A stretch of 36,111 nt of DNA. It comes from 2-02-FULL-49-11 sp040757655 (GTDB lineage Bacteria > Patescibacteriota > Patescibacteriia > 2-02-FULL-49-11). The notes below the pieces were generated by a model that saw only the letters and a list, made by a program, of their open reading frames with translations, made no database searches and was not told the DNA's origin. This document shows positions 8,000 to 14,911 of the stretch, piece after piece (within the stretch, counting starts at the first letter, position 1; each line of letters opens with the position of its first letter). The translations under genes were made by a program, and so were the position numbers. The stretch is from assembly GCA_040757655.1 (NCBI GenBank), contig JBFLWV010000036.1, positions 1 to 36,111 on the forward strand, given 5' to 3'.

Positions 8000-9178
8000 T
8001 TATACGTCAGCGCCAGTCTGCGTAAGGTCCGCGTCAGTCTGCGATTGCCCATGCAATAAGTGATAAAGCTGTAATAATGCTTCCGCGTGACGAGACCATT
8101 GATACGTGCGTGCCAATATTGTACCACGTTCTGCGTACCTTCCACGAGTATCAGGGCTCTTTATGAGCGCATTGATGGCATGCGCAATGCTGGAAGCGTC
8201 TCCGGGGGTTGTGTACATCGCCGCATCTCCCAGGAGTTCTGGAAAACAGCTTGACGCGGGAGCAATCACTGGCGTGTGGTGCCACATCGCCTCAAGGGCG
8301 GGTAAGGCAAATCCTTCCATTCGGGAAGCGCTCACGTACGCGGTGGCATGACGGTAGAGCGTCGTGAGTATCTCATCAGGCACCATGCCCACTTCATGGT
8401 ACCGCTTCCCTAACGCGTTCTTCCCATAGCCCTCAAGCGCGCGGGCGAACGAAGGAGGGTGGAGAGGACCTGCATGGACAAGATGGAGATGGGGGTGTAT
8501 TGAGGTGAGTGAAGCAACAGCATCGATGATGAGCGTGGTTTGCTTGTGCGGATACGCGCTCCCCACGCAGAGAACATAGGGGAGCGCGACGTGATACCGT
8601 GCGCATACCTCTTCCCAAGGACGCGACAGAACCCGCATGAGGGCATCGGCACCCTCGGGAATCACGGTTACGCGCTCCGGAGCTATCCTGGTGATGGATG
8701 TGAGACGTCCCGCGGTCCATCGTGAAGGGACGATGCAGTGAGCAGCACGGCGCAGCGCCCGACGCACCACCGCTCGCATCGCACGCTCTTTGACGCGCGC
8801 CACCACCTTTCGATGTGTGCTCAAGCGTGCGCCTGACTCTTCCCACATGATAAGGTCGTGAATTGTGCAGACGAATGGACACGGCATTCGTAAGGGCACG
8901 TTGAAATGTGGAACGTGATAAAAATCGCAGCGCGCACGCCGAAAGAGCGAGGGCAAGGCAATTTGTTCTCTCCATCCATACCATGGCACGTCAGCAAGCA
9001 CCCGCCGGAACCGCTCGTCAAGGTACGAAAAAAGTCCCCAATTGAAACGCTGCAAAAAAAGCGTCATGGTGAAATGCTCCTTACTCTCTCCCAACGCCTT
9101 CACCACGCGCTCCACATAGCGCCCCACGCCCCCTTGCGCAATTCCTGCAAACCGTGCATCGAAACCGATGTGGATCAT
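8000..9178 (-). CDS. Glycosyltransferase family 4 (GT-B)
   Basis: A 392-residue GT-B enzyme that should transfer a sugar from a nucleotide donor to a cell-surface glycan. The N-terminal fold begins MIHIGFDARFAGIAQGGVGRYVERV. The donor domain shows PYVLCVGSAYPHKQTTLIIDA and the retaining GT4 E-x7-E motif in SRMEGFALPALEAMWHHTPVIA. The last residues (QTDADLTQTGADV) are encoded by repeat DNA and may be a passive C-terminal addition. Its start is separated from the previous glycosyltransferase by 391 bp containing repeats and a MITE. Donor and acceptor are not predictable. Confidence 0.9.
   Translation of the reverse strand: MIHIGFDARFAGIAQGGVGRYVERVVKALGESKEHFTMTLFLQRFNWGLFSYLDERFRRVLADVPWYGWREQIALPSLFRRARCDFYHVPHFNVPLRMPCPFVCTIHDLIMWEESGARLSTHRKVVARVKERAMRAVVRRALRRAAHCIVPSRWTAGRLTSITRIAPERVTVIPEGADALMRVLSRPWEEVCARYHVALPYVLCVGSAYPHKQTTLIIDAVASLTSIHPHLHLVHAGPLHPPSFARALEGYGKNALGKRYHEVGMVPDEILTTLYRHATAYVSASRMEGFALPALEAMWHHTPVIAPASSCFPELLGDAAMYTTPGDASSIAHAINALIKSPDTRGRYAERGTILARTYQWSRHAEALLQLYHLLHGQSQTDADLTQTGADV
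8014..8043. repeat. CGCAGAC-type repeat at the 3' end of the GT4 gene
   Basis: Two copies of CAGTCTGCG (8014-8022 and 8035-8043) flank GTCCGCGT. On the coding strand this reads CGCAGACTGACGCGGAC followed by CTTACGCAGACTG. It encodes the last residues of the glycosyltransferase. The pattern matches the lepA tandem repeat and the RNase P P12 insert, so I place all three in one family. Confidence 0.55.
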
Positions 9179-9190
9179 ACGTTATTGAAA

Positions 9191-9400
9191 AATCCCAACC
9201 TTGATAATTTTCAATGCCCAATTTCCAATCCCTGCCCGCCATAACCTTTCCTTGAACTGCGTCTCGTTGATGATTGAGTGCACGATACTCAGGGAATGAT
9301 ACGTTGATAGCTGACAGGCTTATGAACAGGCGGGAATGTCCCAATGACTCAATTTTCAAACGTTTGGAAATTGAAAATTGTAAATTAATAATTCTTGAGT
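9191..9400. repeat. Long imperfect palindrome between glycosyltransferase genes
   Basis: The left arm around 9204-9236 (AATTTTCAATGCCCAATTTCC) is matched by the inverted right arm around 9363-9385 (GGAAATTGAAAATTG). Inside lies CCCGCC (about 9235-9240) against GGCGGG (about 9329-9334). No credible gene lies here. In style it resembles the other A/T-rich palindromic inserts (lepA, RNase P P19). Together with the adjacent MITE it fills the 391-bp gap. Confidence 0.5.
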
Positions 9401-9413
9401 TGATTGATCATCA

Positions 9414-9525
9414 TAGGACTTACGCACATGGACCAGATACAACACTTTTCGCTAATCTTAGCTATGTGTTTAAGCCAAATTTTACCGATATAAAACCTAC
9501 ATATTGGGGTACTGCGTAAGTCCTA
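9414..9525. mobile_element. 112-bp MITE-like element with TTACGCA-type ends
   Basis: Perfect 13-bp terminal inverted repeats, TAGGACTTACGCA at 9414-9426 and TGCGTAAGTCCTA at 9513-9525. Direct repeats CATCA flank it at 9409-9413 and 9526-9530. If the ends are drawn 2 bp further in on the left, the duplication reads CATCATA (7 bp). There is no transposase frame, so it is non-autonomous. It shares AGCCAAATTTT and the TTACGCA end with the element at 14584-14722. Confidence 0.8.
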
Positions 9526-9569
9526 CATCATAATCTCATTTGTTAATAATTACTCTTTCTCGCTTTTTC

Positions 9570-10694
9570 CTATGCTACCTGTTCAATACACTCCATCACC
9601 TGTTCTGCCGTTTTGTCCCACTGAAACTGGCGCGCATACTGTGGCCCTTCCGCTTTCACGCGCTCCCGATAATGACGATCGCGAAGCGCATACAGCACGG
9701 CGCGTGCGATCTCTTCACTATTATAGGGATCGACGGTGAGTGCGCATGAACCTACCACCTCAGGAAGCGAGGTGCTCGCACTCACCACGGTGGGTACTCC
9801 ACACGCCAATGCCTCAAGGGGAGGAAATCCAAAACCCTCATACAGGGAAGGGTAACAAAAACAAGAAGAAAGCCTATAGAGTGCATTTTTATCAGACGCT
9901 GCCACGTACCCTATTTGATGGATGCGGGAATGGAAGGGATGACGCGCGATGGCACGATTGAGTGAATAGTTGCGCCATCCTGCCTGCCCCGCAATCACCA
10001 AATCTACTTCCTGCTCCGTCGCAATGGCAGTAAATGCGTCGAGGAGGGTGCGCAAATTCTTCCTCGGCTCGCGTGTGCCCAAAAACAGAATGAAGCGTAC
10101 GGGTAAACGATAGGCAGACCTCACCTTCTCACTAACCGACGCAGAAGGCAGGTTAAAAAAAGATGCCTCAATCCCCAGCGCCACCACCCTCACGCGCCCA
10201 GGATCAAGGAGGAGCCATGAGAGGAGTTGCTGTCGCGTGCTCTCCGAAACGGTAATGATAAGGTCTGCGGTGTGCAGAGTGCGCTCAATCGCCATGCTCC
10301 AATGCCAATATTGTTTCTTGAATGAAAAGAAATGGCGATAGCGGAACGAACAATCATGCAGAATCACCACCTTGCGGCAGTGGCGGCTCACCGACGCTGA
10401 CGTGATGTGCGGAGAAAGGAACACCGCGACCGACACGCCAGTACGCGCTCGAATACACGCATCAATCTTAGGTCTTTGGAAATACCGCACGACCAGATCG
10501 AAGAGTTTATTCGGTATCCTCGTGTGGACAAAAGGCGTGGCAGGGAGCGGAGGATTATACCTCTCTCTCCTCACGCCGTTTGAAAAAAACACCACGGGCA
10601 CTTGTTGGTGCACCAGCGCTCGCGCAAGCTGCTCCGTGTATTCTCCCACGCCTGTCTTGACGCCCCTCAAGGGACGGAGGTCAATAGCGATCAT
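9570..10694 (-). CDS. Glycosyltransferase family 4 (GT-B)
   Basis: A 374-residue GT4 enzyme. The N-terminus is MIAIDLRPLRGVKTGVGEYTEQLARAL. The donor-binding half has RFILFLGTREPRKNLRTLLDAF and the motif SLYEGFGFPPLEALACGVPTVVS with both glutamates of E-x7-E. I chose the ATG at 10694 because it overlaps the upstream gene's TGA as ATGA, the usual sign of translational coupling. A start at 10727 would add 11 proline-rich residues inside the neighbour. It resembles mannosyltransferases of O-antigen or capsule clusters, but substrate is not determined. Confidence 0.9.
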   Translation of the reverse strand: MIAIDLRPLRGVKTGVGEYTEQLARALVHQQVPVVFFSNGVRRERYNPPLPATPFVHTRIPNKLFDLVVRYFQRPKIDACIRARTGVSVAVFLSPHITSASVSRHCRKVVILHDCSFRYRHFFSFKKQYWHWSMAIERTLHTADLIITVSESTRQQLLSWLLLDPGRVRVVALGIEASFFNLPSASVSEKVRSAYRLPVRFILFLGTREPRKNLRTLLDAFTAIATEQEVDLVIAGQAGWRNYSLNRAIARHPFHSRIHQIGYVAASDKNALYRLSSCFCYPSLYEGFGFPPLEALACGVPTVVSASTSLPEVVGSCALTVDPYNSEEIARAVLYALRDRHYRERVKAEGPQYARQFQWDKTAEQVMECIEQVA

Positions 10695-11824
10695 GGGAGG
10701 TGGAATTGTTCTCGGTACGTTTTCCATGCATGGGTGATATAACGGGAGATTTCATCGCGGAACCGTGCCGTACTAAAAGCTTCCGCATGAACACGGAGGT
10801 AGTGCGGGTCAAATGAGTCTTGAGGAAACCGCACGACTGCCTCGGCCAAACATTCCCACGTTGCTTCCGTAAAATAGACTCCTGTCACGCCCTCTTTGAC
10901 CGTCTCCAATATGCCACCGGCGGCATACGCAATGACTGGCCTCCCCGCAGCCATGGACTCAACTGCAGTAATGCCAAAATCCTCAACTTGGGGATAAATA
11001 AATGCACGTGCGTTCGCAAATACCTTCGCGCGCGCTTCCCGCGAGAGGTACCCTGTAAAACTGATCGTAGGGCCGGCAAGGGCGCGCAAACGCCGCTCCT
11101 CACGGCCGCATCCGAAAATGACCAGCTTCATGCGGAGGTGATTAAACGCATGTATCACAAGGTCAAATCGCTTGCTCTCCACGAGCCTCCCCCCGGTTAG
11201 AAAATACCCCCCCTTCCCCTCACCTGGATAAAATGCGCCCGTGTCCACAGGAGGATAGATCACAGTGCTGTCGCGTTGGTAATACCGCCGGATGCGCGCT
11301 GCCACCGCATGAGAATTTGCAACCATGAAATGGGGACGTTCCGCAGCAAGGCGGTCCCATAGTCTCAATTTCGTTAAATAGGGCTGAACAAACGCCCGCA
11401 CGAACAGAGGAAATCTACGATTCACAATGTACGAATGTGCGTCGGTCCAGAGGTAGCGCGTAGGAGTATGGCAGTAGCAGATATGGAGCGTGTGCGGCTG
11501 GGTAAGCACGCCCTTGGCGAATGCCGAGGCGGACGAGAGGACGAGATCAAACTCAGAAAGGTCAATACTCTCGACTGCCGAAGGCATGAGGGGGAGGTAC
11601 CACTGGAAATGGGACGCGCCGAAGGGGAGGCGCTCGAGAAACGTTGGTCGGATATCCCACTGCCGGTATTCATCGGGTAAGTGTACCTTATCGGCAATGA
11701 TGGTGTAGACAGGCGCCTCAGGGAATAGGGCATGCAACTCTCGCAATACTTCCTCCTGCCCACCGCGCGTGCTCCCCAAAAATTCATGCACCAAAGCGAT
11801 CCGTACATTTCGTAGTTGCTCCAT
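10691..11824 (-). CDS. Glycosyltransferase family 4 (WbaZ/mannosyltransferase-like)
   Basis: A 377-residue GT4 enzyme. Features are RIALVHEFLGSTRGGQEEVLRELHALFP, the CYCHTPTRYLWTD segment seen in O-antigen-type mannosyltransferases, GGRLVESKRFDLVIHAF in the donor domain, and PQVEDFGITAVESMAAGRPVIAY with the E-x7-E pair. It starts 13 bp after the sugar-phosphate transferase gene and overlaps the next gene by 4 bp, so it sits in the middle of a polysaccharide operon. Sugar specificity is inferred only loosely from family resemblance. Confidence 0.9.
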   Translation of the reverse strand: MEQLRNVRIALVHEFLGSTRGGQEEVLRELHALFPEAPVYTIIADKVHLPDEYRQWDIRPTFLERLPFGASHFQWYLPLMPSAVESIDLSEFDLVLSSASAFAKGVLTQPHTLHICYCHTPTRYLWTDAHSYIVNRRFPLFVRAFVQPYLTKLRLWDRLAAERPHFMVANSHAVAARIRRYYQRDSTVIYPPVDTGAFYPGEGKGGYFLTGGRLVESKRFDLVIHAFNHLRMKLVIFGCGREERRLRALAGPTISFTGYLSREARAKVFANARAFIYPQVEDFGITAVESMAAGRPVIAYAAGGILETVKEGVTGVYFTEATWECLAEAVVRFPQDSFDPHYLRVHAEAFSTARFRDEISRYITHAWKTYREQFHLP

Positions 11825-11837
11825 ACATTCTCACATG

Positions 11838-13226
11838 CTATACCCCTTTATACTTCAACAACACGAATGGGGTCTTGAGAAGAATAATGATATCCAAAAG
11901 CAACGACCATTGCTCCACATAGAGCATATCAATGCGCGCTTCTTCCGCAAACGTGAGGTCAGTCCTTCCGGAGACTTGCGCCATGCCGGTGATGCCAGGA
12001 CGGACATTGAGCAATTTTTTCTGCCGTACCTCGTATTGCGATACCTCCTGCGGCTCATGGGGCCGCGGGCCCACAAGGCTCATATCTCCTTTTAACACAT
12101 TCCACAGTTGCGGCAGCTCATCAATACTGGAGCGGCGCAAGAATCTCCCAACCCGGGTAATGCGTGGATCATTCCTCATCTTAAAAAGCGGCCCGTCTCT
12201 GCGCTCATTCTGCGCGACCAGTGCCCCCTTCATCTCATGCGCGCCCACAATCATGGAACGATACTTATAAAGCATAAACCGCTTCCCGCGCGCACCTATC
12301 CTCTCTAACCTGACGAAGACCGGACCGCGGCTATTGAGAATGATCGCTGAACCCACCACTATGGTGATAGGTACGAGCACTACCAATCCCACACATGCCA
12401 CGCATACGTCAAACAGCCTCTTCCATACCTTCCCCCACCCATCAAGCCTTGTGGCGCGAACTTCTATAATGGGGATGCCGGCAATGAGATCCACACCGAT
12501 ATTCGAGCTCTGCCCTCCCAAGAGCTCTGCGGTATACCTGAAGCCTACCTGGTGCGCGGTGCAGAAATCCATGAGCGATTTCATGCGATCCTTGGTGATG
12601 TCAGGATCTGTCAGCACCAGCTCATCAATACTGTTCCCTGCTTCCGCATATTCCTTCAACCTCTGTTCCCCACTTTCGTCCCATTGCTGGAGCTGGTGCA
12701 CAATGCGGTGTCCGCCTGAGGGACTTCCAAACCGGGACGAAAGCAACGCACGTGCGGTTGCCTCATTTCCCACGAGCACCACGGCATGGAGCCCTTTTCC
12801 GTGCTTCCAGTACATGCGCTTCCCCAGGCGCATACAAAGTCGCGCAAGAAGCACAAACACCACCGCAAACAGCCACGAGGCAAGGATCATGAACCGCGAA
12901 GAAAAAAGCTCGCGCGAGAAAAAAAATACTAACACCACCGCAAGCGTACCGGTCGAGCACGCAAGCGCGACGCGCCGTATTTCGCCAGAGAACTTTCTCT
13001 CGCTCATTGCATACAAACCAGAAAAAGCAAAAATTGCAATCCATGCAAGCGCGATAACCAACACGAGGGAAAAATATTTTTCAAAGGGGAGGTTGAACAC
13101 CACGGGGCGCACGCGCTGAAAAAATGCCGCATAGCGCAGGAAATAAGCCGCAGAGGCCGCTCCCACCATAGCAAGATAATCTAAGGGCACCAATGCGGCA
13201 GTAAAGTAAATATCCGATTTACGCAT
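11838..13226 (-). CDS. Polyprenyl-phosphate sugar-1-phosphate transferase (WcaJ/PssY-like)
   Basis: A 462-residue initiating transferase that loads the first sugar-phosphate onto undecaprenyl phosphate at the membrane. It has four to five N-terminal helices and a CoA-binding-like nucleotide domain (HAVVLVGNEATARALL). The fifth hydrophobic segment KRLFDVCVACVGLVVLVPI precedes the catalytic core, with GPVFVRLERIGARGKRFMLYKYRSM, SSIDELPQLWNVLKGDMSLVGPRP and RPGITGMAQVSGR. A start at 13268 is possible, but MRKSDIYFTAALVPLDYLAM matches the family's usual beginning, so I use the ATG at 13226. It is first in the leftward polysaccharide operon. Confidence 0.93.
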   Translation of the reverse strand: MRKSDIYFTAALVPLDYLAMVGAASAAYFLRYAAFFQRVRPVVFNLPFEKYFSLVLVIALAWIAIFAFSGLYAMSERKFSGEIRRVALACSTGTLAVVLVFFFSRELFSSRFMILASWLFAVVFVLLARLCMRLGKRMYWKHGKGLHAVVLVGNEATARALLSSRFGSPSGGHRIVHQLQQWDESGEQRLKEYAEAGNSIDELVLTDPDITKDRMKSLMDFCTAHQVGFRYTAELLGGQSSNIGVDLIAGIPIIEVRATRLDGWGKVWKRLFDVCVACVGLVVLVPITIVVGSAIILNSRGPVFVRLERIGARGKRFMLYKYRSMIVGAHEMKGALVAQNERRDGPLFKMRNDPRITRVGRFLRRSSIDELPQLWNVLKGDMSLVGPRPHEPQEVSQYEVRQKKLLNVRPGITGMAQVSGRTDLTFAEEARIDMLYVEQWSLLLDIIILLKTPFVLLKYKGV

Positions 13227-13338
13227 ACATACAAGGAGATGTACTTTCGCAACTATTCCGACCCTCACCTACAGAAGAATATTCAGAATACATAGTCTTA
13301 CCTTATTATACTAAAAAAATCAAGTATTCGCAGGATTT

Positions 13339-13399
13339 TTGTCAACGCAAAGATAAAAGTGGACTGTTTAAAGTTCAAAAGTGGACTAAAATTTGACAA
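13339..13399. repeat. Possible insertion-sequence end or small element
   Basis: The stretch is bordered by TTGTCAA (13339-13345) and TTGACAA (13393-13399), an inverted pair. Inside are two direct copies of AAAAGTGGACT (13355-13365 and 13377-13387), joined by GTTTAAAGTTC. Repeated short units at one end recall the multiple terminal repeats of IS21-like elements. No transposase is present and the other end was not found. The rest of 13269-13463 shows no gene. Confidence 0.35.
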
Positions 13400-13463
13400 T
13401 CTGGCGGTTTTCTAGTCGATTCCTCATACTGTGGGGTTATTGTCGTGGACTTGAACAAAAAGA

Positions 13464-13490
13464 TTATACGAAAACTGTTATACGAAAACT
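13464..13490 (+). repeat. Direct repeat just upstream of the rnpB promoter
   Basis: Two copies of TTATACGAAAACT with a 14-bp period, at 13464-13476 and 13478-13490. The second ends on the first base of the -35 box. This position suggests an UP-element-like or activator-binding role, but that is inference. Confidence 0.5.
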
Positions 13491-13518
13491 TGACTTTTTG
13501 TGCCATTTCCCCTATCTT
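13490..13518 (+). promoter_or_regulatory. Promoter of the RNase P RNA gene
   Basis: A -35 box TTGACT (13490-13495), a 17-bp spacer and a -10 box TATCTT (13513-13518), close to the sigma-70 consensus. Transcription would start at about 13525, which is exactly where the P1 5' strand begins. This agreement supports both the promoter and the RNA boundary. Confidence 0.75.
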
Positions 13519-13567
13519 CTTACTGCCTTCAGGAAGGCAACAAGGACGCCCCGCACCTTTTAGACAA

Positions 13568-13731
13568 TCATAATAAGGCAACCCTCATTCAGATGAGCAC
13601 AAAGGAGATACGCTATGATCACCTGGAGAATATACTCTCCCTTAGCAAGCTCCTCGAGTAACTGACTCCCATATATATCGAGAGAGCGGTCTATTGATCT
13701 GAACATTTTTCTATAACGAGAGAGGCTTGCT
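13568..13731 (+). other. Insert in the RNase P P3 loop (164 nt)
   Basis: The segment closed by the 19-bp P3 stem. It contains short inverted runs such as GAGAATATACTCTC and CTCGAG/TCGAGAG but no clear terminal repeats. An open frame crosses it on the minus strand but continues into the RNase P core, so I do not treat it as a gene. Its origin is unknown. Confidence 0.7.
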
Positions 13732-13922
13732 TTGTCTAAAAGGTGCGGGGAGGAAAGTCCGAGCACTCCACTTAAGAAAGTGAGATGAGCAATCGCTAAC
13801 GGCGATCGGGAGCGGTGTACACCGCTCGATATGTCGACATGTCGACATATTGATGCGGGCCAGTACGCGAAGCCTAGGGAAAGTGCAACAGAGACAATAC
13901 TACTCATCTTGCCTTCAGCAAG

Positions 13923-14006
13923 ATCGCAGATAGACGCAGAGAGTGACGCGGATACACGCAGATTTTTCTGCGTTGATCTGCGTGATCATCAGCGTAGATC
14001 AGCGTC
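13923..14006 (+). repeat. CGCAGAT-type repeat inserted in RNase P P12
   Basis: About 84 nt built from CGCAGA, GACGCGGATACACGCAG and their complements (ACGCAGAT against ATCTGCGT), forming a long hairpin. It sits between two small hairpins of the same design, CTTGCCTTCAGCAAG (13908-13922) and CTCGCCGAAGGCGAG (14007-14021). The outer strands of these can also pair with each other. The repeat type is shared with lepA (2610-2648) and the GT4 gene (8014-8043). Confidence 0.75.
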
Positions 14007-14210
14007 CTCGCCGAAGGCGAGGTGGGGAAAGGTGAAAAGTGTTCTGGTGTGTCAAAGAAAGGCAACTTTTTATGACGCTACAGAACTCCACGCGCGGCGA
14101 CGCGCGATGCGCTGCAAACCCTGCTTGAGTGAAAGGAGAATATCCTCCGTACCAGCTCCGCTGCAAAGCGGAACGCAGATAGATGTCCTTGCGCCATTGC
14201 TTCGCAATGG

Positions 14211-14446
14211 GAAACTCTAAATACGAAATCCTAAATTCTAAACCAGTGAGGCCCTTCGGGCGCTCACTCCCTCCGGGCAGCACTAAGCTTCGCTTACGTG
14301 CGGGGTCGTATCTCCTGCGAGGCCTAACACAGTCCCGCACTTACCTGAAAGGTAAAGTGTCTGTCGGAATTCCAACGCTTTGAAATTCCGATACGATAAA
14401 AATCGTAAGTTGCCATTTAGGGTTTAGTGCTTAAGTATTAGAATTT
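14211..14446 (+). repeat. 236-nt composite palindromic element in RNase P P19
   Basis: The arms are GAAACTCTAAATACGAAATCC... on the left and ...AAGTATTAGAATTT on the right, with TTCTAAACC against GGGTTTAG further in. The interior holds several small hairpins: GTGAG-GCCCTTCGGGC-GCTCAC; GTGCGGG with CCCGCAC; ACTTACC with GGTAAAGT; TCGGAATT with AATTCCGA; and TACGAT with ATCGTA. Two hairpins flank it, CCATTGCTTCGCAATGG (14194-14210) and CCACTGCGGAGCAGTGG (14447-14463). Their outer strands pair to close P19: CGCCATTGC with GCAGTGGCG. The AAACTCTAAATnCGAA arm matches the lepA insert. Confidence 0.75.
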
Positions 14447-14517
14447 CCACTGCGGAGCAGTGGCGACAGAACTCGGCTTACTACCCTTCCTGAAGGTTTT
14501 CTTACATAATAGCGAGG

Positions 14518-14784
14518 CTAGTGCCGTATCTCTTTGATATCCCATAGCCAGGTATGATGGTTTCCTTAAATTTATAATGATAAGTGATGTTACGCACGAG
14601 AATAAATCTTAATTGGACGGAATCTTCTATTTGAGCCAAATTTTGATCTTACGCAAGCGGTATTGGCTGATTTGAAAAATGGCTTGTGTTAGCAACATTT
14701 GAATTTTTCTGCGTAACATCAGATGATAATTTCAATGGCACTTCACTATGGGGCACTAACGAGATACGGTACTAGGCGTATAAA
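14518..14784. repeat. Inverted-repeat element interrupted by a MITE
   Basis: The outer arms are CTAGTGCCGTATCTC (14518-14532) and GAGATACGGTACTAG (14770-14784), one mismatch in 15. Further in, CCCATAG pairs with CTATGGG. The 14584-14722 MITE lies inside, so it inserted into an older hairpin element. The rest of 14785-14911, up to the rnhA stop, shows no gene. Confidence 0.6.
14584..14722. mobile_element. 139-bp MITE-like element with TTACGCA-type ends
   Basis: Perfect 12-bp inverted repeats TGATGTTACGCA (14585-14596) and TGCGTAACATCA (14710-14721), flanked by a 7-bp direct repeat ATGATAA (14577-14583 and 14723-14729). There is no coding capacity. It shares TTACGCA ends and the internal AGCCAAATTTT with the element at 9414-9525, so the two are likely moved by the same unseen transposase. 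Confidence 0.8.
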
Positions 14785-14911
14785 GTCTGTTTCCCCATTA
14801 TTGAATTGATTGGGTGAGGAGAAACATACTTCAGGAACGCGAGCCTCGCTTTTTTAAACCCTGTAGAGTAATGATATGTTATTTTTTTAAGCGCCCTTAC
14901 TATAATTTCTG

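Larger units (their letters stand above)
13525..14503 (+). ncRNA. rnpB: RNase P RNA, about 980 nt, with three large insertions
   Basis: This is the catalytic RNA that matures tRNA 5' ends. Core helices can be traced. P1 is CCTTCAGGAAGG (13526-13537) with CCTTCCTGAAGG (14485-14496). P2 is CAAGGAC (13541-13547) with GTCCTTG (14185-14191). P3 is a perfect 19-bp stem, 13549-13567 with 13732-13750. P4 contains CCGAG (13759-13763) with CTCGG (14472-14476), a compensated form of the usual CCGGG/CCCGG. P7 is GATGAG with CTCATC. P18 has a GCAA tetraloop (14157-14172). Conserved single-stranded parts include GAGGAAAGTCC, GGGAAAGTGCAACAGAGA, GCAAACCC, AGATAGATG and ACAGAACTCGGCTTA. Normal length is 350-400 nt; the extra comes from inserts in P3, P12 and P19. 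P1 is followed by TTTTCTT, a possible terminator. Confidence 0.93.

Noticed and set aside
13526..13537. Stand-alone terminator hairpin CCTTCAGGAAGG upstream of rnpB
   Set aside because: It is the exact complement of 14485-14496 and sits at the predicted transcript start, so it is the P1 5' strand.
13339..13730. Complete insertion sequence upstream of rnpB
   Set aside because: Only one end-like stretch with two AAAAGTGGACT repeats is seen. The inverted 19-bp repeat at 13549/13732, first read as transposon ends, is explained better as the RNase P P3 stem.
13560..13907. Minus-strand open frame of 115 codons across RNase P
   Set aside because: It runs through the RNase P P3 insert and into conserved core (P4, P7) and shows no family likeness; the frame is a by-product of the RNA sequence.
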